A stretch of DNA of 18,983 bases from Gammaproteobacteria bacterium. GTDB lineage: Bacteria; Pseudomonadota; Gammaproteobacteria; DSM-16500. The stretch is from assembly GCA_004322325.1 (NCBI GenBank), contig SCTP01000337.1, positions 1 to 18,983 on the forward strand. The letters are read 5' to 3'. The position numbers were made by a program, and so were the translations under genes. Shown piece by piece: positions 13,248-18,983 of this stretch; positions within the stretch are counted from its first letter, which is position 1; every line of letters begins with the position of its first letter. Under the pieces are notes generated by a model, which saw only the letters and a list, made by a program, of their open reading frames with translations, made no database searches and was not told the DNA's origin.

Positions 13248-15288
13248 AATAGGGTCGAATGTTAACAAATAAATATAATAATACCCATACTCCCCAGGCA
13301 AGAAAGCTCACGGTATTTGCCCATGGTAGTCCTTGGAATCGGACTTTAATCACTTCGGATTGTTCCGGTTGCGGGATGATACCCGTTACTAATCGGCCTT
13401 GATAGAGCACGCTCTGATAAGGAACCGATTTTCCATTGATCGTTACACTGAGTAAATCAGGGTAATACAAGATAGGTAATTCTACCAAATGAACAGAAGG
13501 AGGGACAGTGAGCGTGCAAACCGTATTTTTTCGTTCTTGCTGACAATGCGGCTGCACTTGCTGTATGTCTAATACTTCGTTGGGTTTAAAAAATCCGGTC
13601 AGCAGGATGCCTTTCGTAGGAATAGTGAGATGGGCGGGACGATTTTCGTTAGTAGTGAACATGAGTTCTAAAGGAGGAGCGTTTACGTTGTAATCGGTTA
13701 CCGCATTCAACGGTATACGCCAGCGAAAATGAGCGGAGTTCATACGAGAAGTGGCGAGGATTTTATGATTGACCACTGCATTTAATTGCATCGGATATGG
13801 CAAATCACCTTCCAGGACGATGGATGGTGCGACGGTTAATTGTAATAAAGAAGAAGGGATGCGATAGATTGTATTCAATTTTAATGAGTGCGTGGGATAA
13901 ATTAATACGCTATCGATGGTATCAACAAAGTTAGTATAGTGATTGAAGTTAATTAAATACGCGTCTTCATTATAAATAAGATAAGGATGTTGAATAAAAT
14001 TCGTCGGATTGATTTGAGCACTTTCCGAAACAGGGAACCAAGGATTGGCACTCATGACAATTAATAAAGTGCCAATGATAGCGTGCCGCTGATCGAGACG
14101 ATTTTTAAATAACCAGCAGATTGCCCAAGCAAATAATAATGCGCCTATCCAGATGACTTGCGATAACAATCGCCAGCAATGTTGCGCGACGAGTAAGGGT
14201 TGTGGCAACCATCGCCAGAAGTTAAAGGGGGACCATACCATGAAGAAGGCGATAAAAAAAATGGCAAGCAAGGGTGGCAACCAATAATCGGCGCGCTTAT
14301 GGCCACAGGATAAGCGATTAAGATACGCATAAAAACAGATGCCCGCCGCGAGGATGATGGGCCAGCCGACAGCAGGATGAATAGTCATGAGGGCGCTGCT
14401 TTTATAACCTGTCGTGATGCTGGCAGCGGGAAAAAGTAATTGGGATAAGAAGGGATGAAATAAGCGTAAATAAGCGGGGTTGTTGTAAGTGCTGCTTAAG
14501 ATAAAATATTTTTCTAGCAAAAAAATGGGGGCTAAGAACCAGATCGCCAGCAAGCAACCGAAGCAGTAAGCGGTGCCGACGCTAAGGAGGCTGCGGAAGC
14601 GGGTGGGATTTTTGCAAGTGATGAGGAAGAATAAAATCGCGAAGAAAAAAGAAGTGTAGATAAACGTTACGATGTGGATGGTGATGAGAAGATACCAGAT
14701 GAATCCTAATTGTAATAAGGTCTTATCGTCAGCGGGATGATAATAGCGTTGCAGGGTGTAGTATAAAGCAGCGGGGAGAATACCGAGTGCCACGATTTCG
14801 TTTAAGCTGCCAAGGTGATTGACGATAATAATATGATATGGCGCGAACAGGTAGACAACGCTTGCTAGTAATGCAGCTGGTTTAGAAGGGACCAGCCAAT
14901 AAGCTAAGCGGTTCATGTAGAGTCCACCGAGAAATAAGCCTAACCAGATGGTTATTTTGATGGCGATGAGGGGGTTAGCGGGAGTGAGCCATTGGTAAAT
15001 GAGGCCGGCGATCATGTAGGTGGTGGGGGAGGAGAATTGGTAGAAAGGATAGCGCCAGCCGGATAATTCCATGGGCATGACACGGAGGGGAAATTGGCCT
15101 TCCATCCAGCCCATTTTGGCTTGGATAACGGCGGCTAAGTGGATGATGTAATCGCCTAGGTTGGGGATAGCGGTTTCGGAGGCGATGGGAGCAAGTAGTG
15201 CAGCGGCAAGGAGGGCGAAGAACAGTGGGGTGAAGATTACTTTTGGCCATGAGCCCTTTAACTTCATCTCCCGACGTATTCCTAACAT
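13240..15288 (-). CDS. Polytopic membrane protein, 6-pyruvoyl-tetrahydropterin synthase-related type
   Basis: A 682-residue membrane protein. The first about 400 residues hold about 10-11 hydrophobic segments. The opening GDYIIHLA (Asp46, His50), EGQFPLR and SGWRYPFYQFSSPTTY, with the later phrase LFAPYHI, fit the PTPS-related integral membrane family, which resembles GT-C glycosyltransferases. Despite the name it is not a pterin synthase. A soluble, beta-rich part (about 415-650) follows, then one last membrane segment near 655-675. I chose the ATG at 15288, with AAGGA about 8 bases upstream. A TTG at 15303 precedes that site, and the ATG at 15267 has its GGGAG too close. Its stop overlaps hemC. 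A sugar- or lipid-linked transferase role at the envelope is inference. Confidence 0.8.
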   Translation of the reverse strand: MLGIRREMKLKGSWPKVIFTPLFFALLAAALLAPIASETAIPNLGDYIIHLAAVIQAKMGWMEGQFPLRVMPMELSGWRYPFYQFSSPTTYMIAGLIYQWLTPANPLIAIKITIWLGLFLGGLYMNRLAYWLVPSKPAALLASVVYLFAPYHIIIVNHLGSLNEIVALGILPAALYYTLQRYYHPADDKTLLQLGFIWYLLITIHIVTFIYTSFFFAILFFLITCKNPTRFRSLLSVGTAYCFGCLLAIWFLAPIFLLEKYFILSSTYNNPAYLRLFHPFLSQLLFPAASITTGYKSSALMTIHPAVGWPIILAAGICFYAYLNRLSCGHKRADYWLPPLLAIFFIAFFMVWSPFNFWRWLPQPLLVAQHCWRLLSQVIWIGALLFAWAICWLFKNRLDQRHAIIGTLLIVMSANPWFPVSESAQINPTNFIQHPYLIYNEDAYLINFNHYTNFVDTIDSVLIYPTHSLKLNTIYRIPSSLLQLTVAPSIVLEGDLPYPMQLNAVVNHKILATSRMNSAHFRWRIPLNAVTDYNVNAPPLELMFTTNENRPAHLTIPTKGILLTGFFKPNEVLDIQQVQPHCQQERKNTVCTLTVPPSVHLVELPILYYPDLLSVTINGKSVPYQSVLYQGRLVTGIIPQPEQSEVIKVRFQGLPWANTVSFLAWGVWVLLYLFVNIRPYYD

Positions 15289-15368
15289 GCAATTTTCCTT
15301 CAATATTCTCCTAATCGGAAGCGTTAGGGTAACATAGTGAGTATTGCAGTCAAAAGGGACGTAAGCGA
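15289..15368. promoter_or_regulatory. Divergent intergenic region before the haem run and the exporter-like gene
   Basis: This 80-bp region must hold the promoter of the nine-gene minus-strand run and that of the plus-strand gene. On the minus strand a TTGACT (15354-15349) is a 5 of 6 match to the -35 consensus, but the hexamers 16-18 bases further (such as TACCCT) are poor -10 boxes. On the plus strand no convincing pair is seen. No operator-like palindrome is evident. Confidence 0.25.
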
Positions 15369-16187
15369 ATGATGCGGGAAATAAGAAAATATGGGATTGG
15401 GTTGATATTCTTTTTCCTCCTCAGCATGACGGCACGTGCTGCTTCGAATGAGGATGCGACAGCGTTAGCAAAAAAATCTCAAAATCCGGTTGAGAAAATG
15501 GTGTCGGTTCCTTTTAACAATAATTTTAATTTTGATTATGGTTTGCGGGATAATACGCAATATGTTTTAGATGTTAAGCCGGTTATTCCTTTTACTTTGA
15601 ATGATTCTTTGAATTTAATTACGCGTACTATTATTCCGGTGGTGCGGCAGCCGAATCTTATTCCGGGAAGAGGCTATATAAATGGGATTGGCGATCTTAA
15701 TCCTAGCTTTTTTCTTTCGCCTGCTCATCCGGGGCGGTTAATTTGGGGGATAGGACCGACGGTGATTGTGCCGACGGCGACGAATAAGCAGATTGGGCAA
15801 GGGAAGTATAGTGTGGGGCCTTCGTTGGTGATGTTAAGTATGCCGGGGAGTTGGGTAATTGGCTTTTTAACTTTTAACGCATGGTCAGTAGCGGGAGAGG
15901 GAAATCGGGCGAATGTGAATGAATTTGAGTTGCAATATTTTATTAACTATAACTTTCCGCACGGGTGGTATATTACGAGTTCGCCAATCATTACAGCAGA
16001 TTGGACAGCGAAGGCGAAGAATCGGTGGGTGGTGCCAGTGGGAATTGGTGGGGGGCATGTGTTTGATATTGGGAGACAGCCGGTGAATGTGTCGGTGCAG
16101 GCGTATGATAATGTGAAGACGCCGGCGGATGGAGGGCCGGATTGGCAGTTGCAGTTGAATGTGACGTTGTTGTTTCCGGAGGGGTGA
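15369..16187 (+). CDS. Outer-membrane transporter-like beta-barrel protein ('neuromedin U' / MetA-pathway type)
   Basis: A 272-residue exported protein. A signal peptide (MMREIRKYGIGLIFFFLLSM..ARA, cleavage likely after residue 24) is followed by DATALAKKSQNPVEKMVSVP. The phrases FNNNFNFDYG, TQYVLDVKPVIPF, LNLITRTIIPVV, GIGDLNPSFFLSP, IWGIGPTVIVPTAT, GWYITSSPIITADW and DWQLQLNVTLLFP belong to the group often labelled 'transporter' or 'neuromedin U', related to the phenol-degradation MetA-pathway barrel family. The animal-hormone name is a misannotation. The alternating pattern fits an outer-membrane barrel; no substrate is known. Two ATGs stand in a row (15369, 15372) and the ribosome-binding site is weak. 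It ends 12 bp from the convergent lysO stop. Confidence 0.85.
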   Translation: MMREIRKYGIGLIFFFLLSMTARAASNEDATALAKKSQNPVEKMVSVPFNNNFNFDYGLRDNTQYVLDVKPVIPFTLNDSLNLITRTIIPVVRQPNLIPGRGYINGIGDLNPSFFLSPAHPGRLIWGIGPTVIVPTATNKQIGQGKYSVGPSLVMLSMPGSWVIGFLTFNAWSVAGEGNRANVNEFELQYFINYNFPHGWYITSSPIITADWTAKAKNRWVVPVGIGGGHVFDIGRQPVNVSVQAYDNVKTPADGGPDWQLQLNVTLLFPEG

Positions 16188-16199
16188 GGGATTTAGTTT

Positions 16200-17108
16200 T
16201 TATAGCAACATACAAAATGGAATAAGAATTGGAACAATAGCCGTTAAAATCATTCCGCTAGTAATAGCGATAGGAACCACTTCATCACCCAAGTTTAATT
16301 TAATAATAGGCAAAGAAAAATCTAAAGCTGTTGCACCGCTATATGCAATAAATGAAATAGGACTCTTTCTACCGAATACAGGTATTAAAATTATCGTCAT
16401 TATTTCTCGCAAAAAATCGATAAAAAATGATGCGGCGCCGATATGAGGGCTAATCAGTTGTCCAGATAAAATGCCGGACAAAGTATACCAGCCAAAGCCA
16501 GAAGATAATACAAGACCTACATTTGGGTTTAAATTTAACACTTTCGCAGAAACAATTCCTGCACAAACAGAACTGAGAATTACAATGAAAGAGATAGCTA
16601 TACCTAGCTTGTTTAGTAGAATTTTTCTAATTGAAATGCCTTCCTTTTTTAACTGAATTCCAATAATAAACAAAATAATAAATAACATCATATTTATAAT
16701 TAAATCGAGATGTATTAACTTCCATTTCAGCGTATAGCCTAATATTATCCCTGAAAAAACGTAGAGAAAATATTTGCTGCTGCCAATAACATACTGGAAG
16801 AGATTGATATTTTTCTTATCTTTATCCTTTATATTGTGAAATTTAACATGGTTCAACTTAGTAAAAATAAATACCGAAACAAAATTAAATATAAATAAAA
16901 GAATAGTAAAAGTGACCACTATTTTGGATAACTGCATAGCTTCTAGCAATATGCTAGATGAGTTGCTGCCAAACTCATATCCCATAACAAATAAAATGAG
17001 TAATGCTGAATAATTCAACACCCTGTTCAAAACAATCTGAGAGATTGGAAGCTCTGAACAGGAGTAACCTACAATAAATGCCATTATAATTGAAAATAAT
17101 TGTATCAT
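16200..17108 (-). CDS. lysO: LysO-family L-lysine exporter
   Basis: A 302-residue inner-membrane protein (E. coli LysO/YbjE 299) that exports L-lysine and its toxic analogue thialysine in E. coli. About eight to ten hydrophobic segments are visible. The signatures are SGFGWYTLSGIL (203-214), FLREIMTIILIPV (232-244) with a short 'RKSPI', and SGATALDFSLPI (257-268). I chose the ATG at 17108, which has TTAAGG about 5 bases upstream and matches the family start. An in-frame ATG at 17165 adds 19 unfamiliar residues and reads another frame of the upstream remnant. The gene is very AT-rich (12 G/C in the 60 bases 16861-16920), unlike its neighbours, which suggests transfer. It starts 2 bases after the stop of the coding remnant at 17111-17323. 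Confidence 0.9.
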   Translation of the reverse strand: MIQLFSIIMAFIVGYSCSELPISQIVLNRVLNYSALLILFVMGYEFGSNSSSILLEAMQLSKIVVTFTILLFIFNFVSVFIFTKLNHVKFHNIKDKDKKNINLFQYVIGSSKYFLYVFSGIILGYTLKWKLIHLDLIINMMLFIILFIIGIQLKKEGISIRKILLNKLGIAISFIVILSSVCAGIVSAKVLNLNPNVGLVLSSGFGWYTLSGILSGQLISPHIGAASFFIDFLREIMTIILIPVFGRKSPISFIAYSGATALDFSLPIIKLNLGDEVVPIAITSGMILTAIVPILIPFCMLL

Positions 17109-17110
17109 TT

Positions 17111-17323
17111 TTACCTTAACTGTTGTTTTAGTGGAGAAAAATCGATAAGAATAATCTCTCTGCATCCATATGGCAAGTCTGGATTATCTAATTTAATTGG
17201 TGAAACGTAATGGCTTACCAATTCATCGCATACACCATAAGTCTTCATCTGATATACAGTAATCCTTCCATTTTTTTATATATCACGCAGCATATTTGGA
17301 TGGTTCGTAGTTAATTTTTTATT
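17111..17323 (-). pseudogene. Coding remnant or small leader ORF directly upstream of lysO, one in-frame stop
   Basis: One minus-strand frame between a TGA (17326-17324) and a TAA (17113-17111) reads as protein-like sequence broken by a single TAA at 17278-17276, which borders an A7 tract. Before the stop it reads NHPNMLRDI. After the stop it reads KNGRITVYQMKTYGVCDEL, and later PDLPYGCREIILIDFSPL before ending KQQLR. From the ATG at 17248 it is an open 45-residue ORF. No ribosome-binding site is well placed for that ATG (GGAAGG is 17 bases away). The rest of any parent gene is missing upstream. The stop lies 2 bases before the lysO ATG, and the end of the frame carries the lysO ribosome-binding site. 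I do not recognise the family. It may be the 3' end of a lost enzyme gene once in an operon with lysO, or a translated leader. Confidence 0.5.
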
Positions 17324-17337
17324 TCATGTGTGAACAA

Positions 17338-17354
17338 GCCTAGTATTTTTAGGC
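17338..17354 (-). other. Small stem-loop in the lysO leader / after the MFS gene
   Basis: GCCTA (17338-17342) pairs with TAGGC (17350-17354) around a 7-base loop. On the minus strand it is followed by TTGTT, a weak U-tract. It could be a feeble terminator for the MFS gene ending at 17409. Because it lies downstream of the proposed lysO promoter, it could also sit in the lysO leader. Confidence 0.2.
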
Positions 17355-17369
17355 AAACTTAAATTCTCT

Positions 17370-17390
17370 ATTATAGTTTTAGTACTAAAA
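17370..17390 (-). promoter_or_regulatory. Putative lysO promoter with palindromic operator
   Basis: Read on the minus strand there is a perfect TATAAT (17375-17370). Immediately upstream, one base away, is a perfect 14-bp palindrome TTTTAGTACTAAAA (17390-17377), filling the position of the -35/-10 spacer. No good -35 hexamer is visible, as expected if the promoter is controlled. It would drive the remnant and lysO, with a leader of about 255 bases to lysO. Confidence 0.4.
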
Positions 17391-17408
17391 AACCAGGCGC
17401 GTCACTTC

Positions 17409-18731
17409 CTATTGTTTAACTTTCAGTTCACGAGGCATAACCAGCGCTGAGATAAGTGAGGGCACTACGCAGATCACTAACATCGCCATTGACCACGATG
17501 ATACTGACAGCACAGCTGAAATGAGCAGCGGTGCTGCGAACGCGCCACCAAACACCATAGTGTTCTCTAGGCCCAAAGCAGTACCGGAACGTTCTGCACC
17601 AGCCATCGTGGCAATCTCAGCATAGTGAACGCCATGCCAGCCACAAGCCAGGGCGCCAGCCACGACGAACAAAGTTGCAGTCAGCCATATAGGGACAAAC
17701 GCATACATAGCAATCCCAGTAAACCCAACCGCAATGAGCCAACTATAAATCTGTACGATTGATCTGCGATAACGCCCACCATGCCAGTCAGTCCATTTTC
17801 CACCGGCCACTCTGGATACACCCCCCAGCACCTGCACGATGACTAACAGAATTGCAATAGTATCAAGTGAAATATGCTCTACATTATGCAGAAACACCGA
17901 ACCAAAGGTGAGTATGGTAAATTGAGGTAAATCGAGCAAGAAAGCGGTGATGGCCACTCGCCAGATATCCCAGCGGCGCAATGGGTTTGGCACGGCGGTA
18001 GCTTGATAACCTTTATCAGCCTTCGTGCGAGCAATTGGTGGTTCGTCTAACCACAGCACAATAGCAACAGTAGCCAACAACGAAAAAAGCGTGAGAAAAC
18101 CAAACACCCCGCGAAATCCTACCGTCAACGCTAACAATGGGAGAATGGCTGCACCAATCGCACCGCCCGCTGGAACCGCAGCCACCCGTAAGCTGATGGC
18201 AAAGCCACGCTTGTTGGGTGGGAACCAACCCATCACCGCGCGACCACTGGCACCATTCACACACCCACCTAGTGCGCCAGCTAAGAATAGGATCAGCGCC
18301 AACATCCAGTAGGAAGGCACCGAGCCTTGGTTTGGTACGAGAAATATTGTTACCGCCGCCAATGCGAGCGTCGTGCCAGTCATGCCGACCATGAGTACCT
18401 TCCGCTCACCGATCCTGTCAGAAATGATTCCCCAAAATACATCGGTAATAAAAATACCGCCGGTAATTGCCGCTAACACGATGCTCAGCTGACTTGTCGT
18501 CAAGTGATAGGCTGACTGCAGAAAAGAGCCGGAGGTAGGTATTCCCTGAAAAGCTGCACTGAAGGCTGCCTGTGCAACGATCCCGATAACCAAAACAACC
18601 CACATGTAGTTGGCTGAGTGGCTTTTCCCAGATCGCCCGATTCTAATTTCTGTCTTTACGGCTTCTTGCATTAGAAGATTTTTTTTGGGCCAATTGGTTT
18701 GGATCCCCAAGATCTGTTCTTGCGCGCTCAT
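17409..18731 (-). CDS. Major facilitator superfamily transporter
   Basis: A 440-residue inner-membrane transporter with about 12 hydrophobic segments. After a hydrophilic N-terminal tail of about 40 residues, the first segment starts YMWVVLVIGIVAQ. MFS motif A lies between segments 2 and 3 (GIISDRIGERK, 101-111), and the half-repeat GGKWTDWHGGRYRR appears in the second half. The substrate cannot be read from the sequence; the anion:cation symporter-like style is a guess. The ATG at 18731 shares one base with the stop of the cupin gene (TGATG), and GGAGAG lies about 7 bases upstream, so the two are coupled. The gene is GC-richer than its neighbours (34 G/C in the 60 bases 17641-17700), which suggests recent acquisition together with the cupin gene. 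Confidence 0.88.
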   Translation of the reverse strand: MSAQEQILGIQTNWPKKNLLMQEAVKTEIRIGRSGKSHSANYMWVVLVIGIVAQAAFSAAFQGIPTSGSFLQSAYHLTTSQLSIVLAAITGGIFITDVFWGIISDRIGERKVLMVGMTGTTLALAAVTIFLVPNQGSVPSYWMLALILFLAGALGGCVNGASGRAVMGWFPPNKRGFAISLRVAAVPAGGAIGAAILPLLALTVGFRGVFGFLTLFSLLATVAIVLWLDEPPIARTKADKGYQATAVPNPLRRWDIWRVAITAFLLDLPQFTILTFGSVFLHNVEHISLDTIAILLVIVQVLGGVSRVAGGKWTDWHGGRYRRSIVQIYSWLIAVGFTGIAMYAFVPIWLTATLFVVAGALACGWHGVHYAEIATMAGAERSGTALGLENTMVFGGAFAAPLLISAVLSVSSWSMAMLVICVVPSLISALVMPRELKVKQ

Positions 18732-18983
18732 CAATATCTCTCCTCGGCGAATTTTTCAGTGTCAGCGGTTATGATTGGTCGGGTGCCCTTTTCTCGGATA
18801 ACCAACGCCATACAACCTGACGGGCTAGACACGCGATGTACGCTGTTCGGTTTCTCCACGAACAGTGTACCTGCCAAGTATCGATCGCCGTTGTCATTGT
18901 TCAGCTCACCTGACAGAATTAGCAACATCTCGAATCCCAGATGCTCATGCAGATTACCATGCGATCCAGGCCGAAAATGGGCG
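18731..18983 (-). CDS. Cupin-domain protein, ChrR-type, cut by the window edge
   Basis: The visible part is 83 codons of open frame reaching the right edge; the start lies outside. The reading contains the cupin metal-site pattern FRPGSHGNLHEHLGFEMLLI with an HxxxHxH-like spacing (His, His-Glu-His, then Glu), then SGELNNDNGDRYLAGTLFV and NSVHRVSS, which supplies the second-motif His. This follows the single-domain cupins related to the C-terminal domain of the anti-sigma factor ChrR. The ATG at 18928 is internal to the domain, so it is not the true start. The stop overlaps the MFS start by one base. It may be a sensor or a small metal-dependent enzyme acting with the transporter. Confidence 0.8.
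   Translation of the reverse strand, partial: AHFRPGSHGNLHEHLGFEMLLILSGELNNDNGDRYLAGTLFVEKPNSVHRVSSPSGCMALVIREKGTRPIITADTEKFAEERY

Noticed and set aside
13248-13301. Upstream start of hemC at 13301
   Set aside because: It adds 18 residues not found in HemC and overlaps the upstream membrane gene by more than 50 bp; the ATG at 13247 is typical.
17109-17165. ATG at 17165 as the lysO start
   Set aside because: It lacks a ribosome-binding site, adds 19 residues foreign to the family and overlaps the better protein-like frame of the remnant.
17391-17411. Intrinsic terminator after the MFS gene (GGTTTTTT)
   Set aside because: A T-run is present on the minus strand, but no GC-rich stem precedes it.
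18025-18312. 95-codon plus-strand ORF inside the MFS gene
   Set aside because: Antisense to conserved membrane segments and explained by the GC-rich codons of the MFS gene.
1-18983. CRISPR arrays, tRNA or rRNA genes, insertion sequences, prophage integrase
   Set aside because: No regularly spaced repeats, cloverleaf, rRNA signature, transposase or integrase sequence was seen in either strand.

Overview
The window reads as the chromosome of a gammaproteobacterium with a fairly AT-rich genome. The heptose phosphatase GmhB points to a Gram-negative with heptose-containing LPS. The hemC-hemD-hemX-hemY order and the def-fmt-rsmB order are typical of Gammaproteobacteria. The AT-rich coiled-coil orphan protein and overall gene style suggest a host-associated lineage such as Legionellales/Coxiellaceae, but that placement is inference only.

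Left part (1-6118). A DUF3298-type protein, probably cut by the window edge, converges on a KamA/EpmB-family radical SAM lysine 2,3-aminomutase. Next comes an orphan coiled-coil protein, then, on the minus strand, gmhB-plsC (overlapping ATGACTAA), a small outer-membrane beta-barrel protein and guaC. On the plus strand beside guaC sits a two-gene RelE/ParE-type toxin-antitoxin module with its own promoter.

Middle part (6155-15288). A 14-bp inverted repeat with operator-like symmetry lies at 6155-6204. It is followed by nine minus-strand genes with gaps of at most 37 bp and five overlaps. In transcription order they are: a polytopic membrane protein of the 6-pyruvoyl-tetrahydropterin-synthase-related type, hemC, hemD, hemX, hemY, a DUF29 protein, def, fmt and rsmB. 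The first part makes uroporphyrinogen III and carries the two haem-operon membrane proteins. The last part handles initiator formyl-Met (Fmt, Def) and 16S rRNA m5C967 methylation (RsmB). A likely internal promoter overlaps the DUF29 stop codon and would let def-fmt-rsmB be expressed separately.

Right part (15369-18983). A plus-strand outer-membrane transporter-like ('neuromedin U' annotated) protein converges on a very AT-rich lysO (lysine exporter) gene. A short coding remnant interrupted by one stop codon is fused closely upstream of lysO, behind a putative promoter that carries a perfect 14-bp palindrome. A markedly more GC-rich pair follows: an MFS transporter and a ChrR-type cupin cut by the window edge, translationally coupled to each other. 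The composition jump between lysO and this pair suggests separate acquisitions.

No rRNA, tRNA, CRISPR array, insertion sequence or integrase was seen. I saw no convincing complete novel multi-gene system. The observations I rate highest are the lysO leader/remnant region, the DUF29 protein coupled to hemY, the orphan coiled-coil protein, the paired palindromes at 6155-6204, and a hairpin that hides the gmhB ribosome-binding site.
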